Below are positions 57,788 through 64,000 of a DNA stretch of 64,000 nucleotides, piece by piece. The stretch is from Rhynchospora pubera (taxonomy: Eukaryota; Streptophyta; Magnoliopsida; Poales; Cyperaceae), in contig CM051463.1 of NCBI GenBank assembly GCA_028095005.1, positions 78,969,002 to 79,033,001 of the forward strand, written 5' to 3'. Below the pieces are notes generated by a model that had not been told where the DNA came from, ran no database searches, and saw nothing but the letters and a program-made list of their open reading frames with translations. Numbering within the stretch: the first letter of the stretch is position 1; the number at the start of each line of letters is the position of its first letter. Both the position numbers and the translations under genes were made by a program.

Positions 57788-58190
57788 GGATTGCTAAAAT
57801 GCTATGCATAGCACGGATATCCTTCGTGCTACGGATTCGTTCTTGAATTTAATGCTTCAAACAACCGATCCAAACCATTCATTATCTTCTTCATATTGAA
57901 ATCTCATTAGAAACCAAATTTTATATTTTTTTGAATTTTTTTACTATTTTTTTTTAGATTTTTGAAAATACTTAATCTAATAAATTCTGGACCCTTCAAT
58001 AACAGTGATTTTCAAAAATTTGATAAAAATAGTAAAAAAATAAAAAAAATGTAAAATTTGGTTTCTAATAAGATTTCAATACGTAGAAGATAATGAACGG
58101 TTTGGATCAGTTGTTTGAAGCGTGAAATACAAGAACGAATCCATAGCACGAAGGCCATCCGTGCTATGCATAGCATTTTAGCAATCCTCT
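57786..58190. mobile_element. TA-flanked palindromic element 6
   Basis: Left TAGGATTGCTAAAATGCTAT, right ATAGCATTTTAGCAATCCT, near-exact inverts, with a GCTATGCATAGC palindrome in each arm. Flanked by a ~56-base TA run on the left and a short one on the right. It closes the chain. Confidence 0.87.
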
Positions 58191-59629
58191 ATATATATAT
58201 TATTAACGTCCGATAATTAATATATATTTTATTAACGTTCGAAAATTCAGGATGTATTTTATAGACTAGTTTTTCGTTTCAGTTTTTCCTTTTTTTTTTT
58301 CTTTTTTCCTTTTTTTTTTTTGTAACTTTAGCCGCTGGCTAATTTTTGTAAATCTCTTTATTAATTTAAAAAGATGCGGGCATTACCCCCATTTTTAACT
58401 CAAAAAAGAAACAAAAAAAGAGCTATATGTAATTTTTCTTTTGATAATTTATAAGTCAGCTATCTGTAATTGAGTTGTACATCGTTAATCCTAACTAACT
58501 TATAAAATGGGTTTAGAAATATATAGCTTTGACATTCCTTTTCCTCTGGCATTCATCATCTGTCTTCTATGCAAAAGCTTCAAATTGCTACGTACCTAAA
58601 CTTGTTGACTGTAATACAGTAGTTATAACTTAAATATATACTAAGCTAATGAATAAGTCACGTGCCGTATGACAACTAGATTAACAGAGTTTCTGTTTTT
58701 TTTTCTTTACTCGTCTACCCTTTTCACAAAAGCACACCAATACTTCTGGTCATTTTAACTATCTTTTTTTTTTTTTTTTTTCAAAAGTATGCCCGAAAAT
58801 CTACTGGTGTTATAGAGCGTACACGGTCAAAATTGTGAAACAAGGGTCACGAAGCTCTGACATATATAGTCTTGGACTCTTGGTATAAGTTTTTAACCAC
58901 AGATATACTATTGTACTGTTTTCTTCAAAAAGCAGATATAGGTCGAAACTAAAACTGGGATTTGTAAGTATATAGGGTGGATTTCCAAGACGTGTACTCT
59001 GTTGACTTAATTTTCTAACTTTGCGTCTCTTAAGATTTTTAATTAGGATTATAATTAAGGTGCACCAACCTGCAGGCATACAAAATAATTAAGGGTGCAA
59101 GCATGTATGATTTGTTCCAAATTATTGGTTTGGTAACAAACAGTACTGTTTATCAATTAATCTAATAGTTTGTTATTAGAGTCTTAGACGTATGGAGAAA
59201 ACTAACATTATTGTTATAGAATTAAGAATCTGACTATGCTGCAACATATATAAGTTATAACAATAACTATGGTTAATGAAATTTGTTAAGACGGTTTTAT
59301 AAAAAATAATATATAACAACCGTATTTTGTTTGACAATTACATTATAAAATAAGTTTCAAAATAAGCAAAATTACAGATATCAAAATTTATAATTTTAAT
59401 CCACAATTTTTAGAATTTATTCTCGCATAAAATTCTGCTATCGAATTTATTACCTTCAGACTGGATGAGCACATAACTTCATTGTTTTATTATGTATTTG
59501 TAGATAGCCTTCTTTTACATAAATTTGGTTCACTCTGTTGATGATGCATATTTATTAATTTTTTTTTAAAAGTTGATATTTAACAGCTTAAGGACTGATC
59601 TTTGATAGTAAGGATCTACGTTATTAATT
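58191..59629. other. Non-coding part of block B
   Basis: Poly-T tracts at 58290-58322 and 58765-58782. From about 58430 onward the sequence aligns in order with 45640-47040 of block A. No gene is seen; the 89-codon minus frame at 58810-59079 is not conserved in A. Confidence 0.55.
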
Positions 59630-59780
59630 TTTTTTGAAGATAAATTGGAGATCTAAGTCATCTAACTTATTTTTTAAATTAAATGTTTATGAAAGACCCC
59701 CAACTAGATTTCGAACTTACGACTTTTCACTCAAAGTGCATTGCTCTTTGCCATTAGATCAAAAGTTGGTTCTCGAGGTG
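59630..59780 (-). mobile_element. tRNA-type SINE, near full length
   Basis: On the minus strand it has a box A-like TCTAATGGCAAAGAGCA, a box B-like GTAAGTTCGAAATC, the family body ACATTTAATTTAAAAAATAA, and TTTATCTTC plus an A-tail. Flanked by ATTAATT at 59623-59629 and 59781-59787. Same family as 21289-21390. Confidence 0.75.
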
Positions 59781-60033
59781 ATTAATTATTTTGTAAGTAA
59801 AACACTTAAACACTTTAGTAGATCTTTCTCCAATATGCATGTACTTCTATTGACAGACGAGTCTAGGATGTAATTGCCGCGAGGGCCAAACACAACATTT
59901 CATAATATTTATTTTAGGTTGCACTTTGTACAAATTAGAAGTTTGACTTTTCAATTTCGTGCGTGATTGGACTCATGCATGTATAGTGCAACTCCTGTGT
60001 ATGCTAAATATAAGGAAAATAAAAATAATTAGG

Positions 60034-60416
60034 GAGTGGCTAGTGTCAAATATATAGGACACGTACACTTGTCCAAGACGATAAAAATTTTATTTTTTAA
60101 ATTAGATTGGCCGATCCAAACCGCTCAAATTGTTCTACACTATAAAATCTTCATGGATACCAAATTTTATATTTTTTCAATTTTTTTACTATTTTTTTGG
60201 AATTATAGAATATGCTCAATCTAAAAAGTTATGAACCATCCAATTTTGAAAATTCGAAAAAAATAGTTAAAAAATTTGAAAAAAATATAAAATTTGATCT
60301 TCAAGGATATTTAAATATAGAGATCATATTGAACAGTTTAGATGGACTGTTTAAAATTTTAATAATCGACGTTTGGATCGTGTTTAACATCCTATATGTT
60401 TGATTCTAGCATTACT
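60034..60416. mobile_element. Palindromic element of the TA-flanked family, without TA flanks
   Basis: Left GAGTGGCTAGTGTCAAATAT and right ATGTTTGATTCTAGCATTACTC mirror each other with a few changes. The core words GATCCAAACCGCTCAAATTG and AGATGGACTGTT are shared with the chain. Unlike the others it is not bounded by long TA runs; CAAATAATTAATG follows on the right. Confidence 0.75.
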
Positions 60417-61002
60417 CAAATAATTAATGCAAGTTACCCCAATGACGAAATTTCTTAAGTTGATCCTATATTATTATCTGTAAACATATCATCTCTTAGA
60501 CAAAATTCAATGCTTAAAGGTTGGGGCTTGACCTCTAGTTTCCTTAAATAAAAAACATCTTAGTCCAAATATTTTTGCCAGTATGCTTTTATTATACTAT
60601 TAAAAGTAGGACAATCAAAATGAATGCTCTAATAATGTATTCTAACAAGTTGTTTTGATATTAGAATCTTAAATTTTAAATCATAAAAATTTAAAATTAA
60701 AGATATAGTGGAGATATTTACATCTTTCTTGTATTAAAAGTTCAAAACTTAATTTTATTTATGAATCCGGCCTTAGATTTTTTAGGTAAAAAAAGAAATC
60801 TAAAAAAGGAATGGTTTTCATCCAAAGTTTGATCGGAAAACTCAGAAAGTACATAATTTTAGAAACTTATTGTAAATTATTAATATATATTTTAATTGTT
60901 CTTATAACTTTCTAATGACTGTTTGTAATTCAAGCAATATCGTCAACAAGTCAATATTTCATGATGAAAAAGGGTTCTCCATTAAAGTCTAATATTTACA
61001 TG
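60417..61002. other. Intergenic, nothing recognised
   Basis: AT-rich sequence between two short elements. No exon, RNA gene or repeat was identified. Confidence 0.5.
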
Positions 61003-61328
61003 TAGACTGTCAATTTTGTTGCGTTTCGCACATTTTTGTTCCGTTCCGTCCGAAACGGAGCGGAAGAAGAAGAGAAAACTTGTTTCATTTCTGAGAATGG
61101 AACAGAAATAGAACACCTAAATGAAGGACAGAACGGAAATATCTAAAACAGAATACAGAATGGGCTGAAATCAATGGTAAATGAAGGACATAACGGAAAA
61201 CAAAATATTTTTTTGTTTTGTTGACTGAAACGGAACGAAAACAAAATGTTTTACTGTTTTTTTTAGCTGGAACATAACGGAAATAAAATGATTGATTTCC
61301 ATTCCATCTTTCACGTTTGACATGCCTA
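61003..61328. mobile_element. hAT MITE, 326 bp
   Basis: Perfect 8-bp target duplication TTTACATG at 60995-61002 and 61329-61336. Termini TAGACTGTCAATTTTG and (reverse) TAGGCATGTCAAACGTG. Interior rich in CGGAACG, GAAACGGA and AACGGAA words in both orientations, as in 46017-46344. Confidence 0.92.
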
Positions 61329-62040
61329 TTTACATGATGATATAAGGAGAGAAGGGTTCAATCTCCTTTACAAGTACGATTATGGTGTAGCCTTTGCACG
61401 CATAGACGCATAGTGTAGTGATAACAAAATTGACTCGAGTTGTTTGTTGACTCAGACTATTTTCGAGGAAAAAAAATTAAAATAAGGGTTAAATAATCCT
61501 TATCTTTTGACAATTAATGGCTCAGAATTTCTCGTTATGTTTAACTATATTCTAATCTTTCTTATATATTTATCTTGATCTGTTGTCCTTCACACAAGAG
61601 TGCATATTATTTGCACAATTAAGCATAAAAGAAGGTCAATTAAAAAAATATTATCTTGACATTCAGCTCATGTAATCTCTTATTGGAGAGAAGCGAGCTT
61701 TTTATGTTAAGCTAGGAAATGCGTCCATCTAATGGGTGACATCATTCTGGCATCATAACAAACATGTTCTGACACACATTACTAATTAATTTCTGTCTAA
61801 AGTGGAAAGTTGAATGAGATTAATTAATAAAAAGGAGATTTTCTCGGGTATGATGCGAATTGTGATAATTTTTTCTTTTCATTTGATATGGGTGCCTCTA
61901 TGAGACTATGACAGTCGATTATATTTCCTCTTTTTCTTTTTTATCAAATTAGGAAAATATTGTCTTTTAATTTGTGCAGATTTTTTCTTTCTTTGATTTC
62001 AATGTAGGTGCACAACCACCAATGAATGCGCACTTCAATG
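61329..62040. other. End of block B and flank
   Basis: Similarity to block A ends at about 61705. The rest is AT-rich with no gene seen. Confidence 0.5.
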
Positions 62041-63745
62041 TAGGGCTGTCAAACGTGTACAACGTACACGGAAATGGCTTCTTACGTTTTCGTTCCGTCT
62101 GAATGCACGGAAGAATGAGTAATTTCGCTTAACGTTCCGTAATTGTAACGTAAATGAAAAATTTTCCGTTTAATGTTCCGTCTATTTTCAACGGAAAAAC
62201 GGAATAACGTCTCAAGTACCAGAAAAGTAAAAAATTTGTTTGAATCTCACAAAATACAACAATTACAAGATAAAATATAGCTCACAAAATACAATAATTT
62301 TCAAGTTAAAATATAGCTCACAAAACACATTCAAATCCATAAATATTCCCTGCATATATTTGCCAGATTTCTTTGTACCCAGTAACCCCATGTCTTCTTT
62401 GGCCGGTCCACTTGAAAAGTCTCAACAATTTTCCAATGCTACAGCCTACAAAAACCAAAATAGAAGGCAAAAATAATTCAGTAATCACAAATCCAAGTCT
62501 CACAACTCAAAACTTGTGGAGAAAACTAATCAAACAAATTAGACATGATAAGTGGCTAACAAAATGTTTCAAGAACCAACAAAATGGCCATGCAATCTCA
62601 ATACCCACTTTTTATTTGAAGATTTCAGAAAGGCAACAGTGCATAAGATCTCAGCCGAAATATGATGATAATTATTTTGAAATAATTACAGTGAATTAAT
62701 AATTTGGGAATAATTTGCATCATAGAAAAAACGCACTGTCAAATAAATACCAAACAAATATTCACACAAAAAGGAGGATTCAAGACTAGTATACTAGATA
62801 AAAGATTTACAGAAGAAAAACAAAAATTCAATTAATTATTCGTGACACTAAATTAAACCCAGCATCTGCTATAATAACCATAGGCACTGCAAAAGCAACT
62901 GCTATATTTAGAGCCATCAAAATTTACAAGAGGGAAAAGGAAAGAAAGAAAGAAAGAAAAAGATAACAAAAAATAAAATATCATCCCCATAATAATCAAA
63001 CAAACCATGATAATCGACCAACTGAAGACTTGATCTTGCAAGTTGTAACCCCCTTCTCTTCCTAGAAAGAAAGGAAGAAAAAAAAAAGTACCTTTTTAAG
63101 TTTTAGCAAAAGGAGCTAGCTAGAGCCGGACTTCAAGTTCCAAAAAAACGGAAATTAAATATTCCCATGAGATCCACCCAGTTTTTCTTCTTTTCACCTC
63201 CACCTTGAGAGAGAGAGAGAGGAGGAGGTCTGGTGCTTTGGTGCGAGTGGAGAGGATAGCCCTAGTGAGAAGGAGGAGGCGATCTAGACGAGAGCGAGAG
63301 GACGAGGAGGGGATGTTCTTGGTGGGGTTCAGATGGAGCTCGAGTAAGAAGAAGAGGGAGACGAGAGCAGGAGAAGAGATGTGGGGAAGAGGTTGGAGGT
63401 GTAGCCATGGCAGTCGGTTGTGAGAACAAGAGAGAGGGAGATGCAATCGATGCAAATCGAGAGAGAAAAGATAGAGAGGAGCGGCGCCGCTTCTAGGTTA
63501 TGCATGCGAGAGAGGAGAACATCGAATATGGGCTACAAATTGATGGGCTGGACGAAATAACGTTAAATAACGAAACGTAAATGGGCTGTTCCGTTTACGT
63601 TTCGTCCATTTCAACGAAACGACAGTCCATTCCGTTACCGTTCCGTATGCTGAAACGTAACCCAAATCTCTTTCATTTTCGTTCCGTTTCGAACGGAACG
63701 GAACGAAACGTAAACGTCCGAAACGGTACGAAATTGACAGCCCTA
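62041..63745. mobile_element. hAT-type non-autonomous element, 1.7 kb
   Basis: Perfect 8-bp target duplication CTTCAATG at 62033-62040 and 63746-63753. Terminal inverted repeats TAGGGCTGTCAAACGTGT and (reverse) TAGGGCTGTCAATTTCGT. Subterminal regions are packed with CGGAACG and AAACGTAAC words in both orientations. The interior holds a ~36-base tandem repeat (TCACAAAATACAA, 62248-62330) and a GA-rich island at 63200-63480, open on both strands (72 and 111 codons). No transposase domain (hATC or BED finger) is visible. It is probably an internally deleted or chimeric derivative. Confidence 0.9.
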
Positions 63746-63753
63746 CTTCAATG

Positions 63754-64000
63754 TTAACATCTATGTCGCAGATTCAACCAAAATACAAATATTATATTAA
63801 CTATATAAAGAGTTAGATACGTCAATTGAAACTTTTGCTATCTTGGATTAGTGATTTTATAACGGGCCCATTGCGCAGCTCCTTACGGAGGAACGCTTGC
63901 TTTTGACTCTTAAGTCTTTGTAGGCCATATGATGCCTAACAAAGCCCATTTCTCTAGATCATTTTACAGGCCACATGAGATTGGGTCACCATGTTTTCCT
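63754..64000. other. Right edge, nothing recognised
   Basis: No open frame, repeat or RNA gene was identified between the hAT element and the window end. Confidence 0.5.

Larger units (their letters stand above)
49325..61705. repeat. Segmental duplication, block B
   Basis: Partner of block A. It is longer because of later insertions: a SINE at 52392-52525, a chain of six palindromic elements at 55440-58200, another palindrome at 60034-60416, a SINE at 59630-59780 and a hAT MITE at 61003-61328. Coding exons of the oxidase genes remain far more similar than the non-coding flanks, which indicates selection on the proteins since duplication. Confidence 0.85.

Noticed and set aside
63120..63455. 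111-codon minus-strand frame in the hAT element as a gene
   Set aside because: Its Leu/Ser/Arg bias mirrors the GA-rich composition and the opposite strand is open too; no domain is visible.
1..64000. CRISPR arrays, bacterial operons, rRNA or intact tRNA genes
   Set aside because: The window is plant nuclear DNA. Repeats are transposon or gene-fragment copies, and the only tRNA-like boxes are in SINEs.

Overview
The window is nuclear DNA of a flowering plant. It is AT-rich and holds spliced genes with GT-AG introns, decayed gene copies and many short DNA transposons. I cannot name the species from sequence alone. All joins, similarities and lesions were read by eye; no alignment or database search was run.

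Layout: (1) 1-19.5 kb is a graveyard of a TPX2-like spindle microtubule gene. Two complete and one partial near-identical 3.16-kb direct repeats (1-7475) run into a more diverged 3' gene half that ends at a recognisable TPX2 C-terminus (about 7640-10589). A further partial copy (about 13961-14944 and 19068-19500) is split by a 4.1-kb Helitron, whose empty site is preserved in the neighbouring copy. (2) 19.5-31 kb is gene-poor. It holds a sulfate-transporter fragment behind a 26-C tract, a 1.25-kb foldback element, several TA-flanked palindromic elements, Tourist-like MITEs and SINEs. (3) 31.2-40 kb carries two intact plus-strand genes: an ESP1/CstF64-like RNA 3'-end processing protein without an RRM (7 exons, 362 aa) and a MULE-derived SWIM zinc-finger protein (6 exons, 722 aa). 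(4) 39.5-61.7 kb is an old tandem segmental duplication. Each block starts with the 3' tail of the SWIM gene (intact in block A, a pseudogene in block B) and carries one minus-strand LPR1-like multicopper oxidase gene (581 and 586 aa), both apparently functional, each with a TATA box and a 5'UTR intron. Block B later took in a chain of six palindromic elements separated by TA microsatellites (55.4-58.2 kb). (5) 61.0-63.75 kb holds two hAT-type non-autonomous elements with perfect 8-bp target duplications.

Functionally, the two oxidase genes are the only evident local gene family with intact members. The predicted products are secreted, glycosylated ferroxidase-like enzymes. The ESP1-like and SWIM genes are single here and unrelated in pathway. 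The rest is best read as a record of duplication, pseudogenisation and transposon insertion. The most unusual feature is the family of TA-flanked palindromes: they share a core, but each element has its own arm sequence, matched between its two arms.
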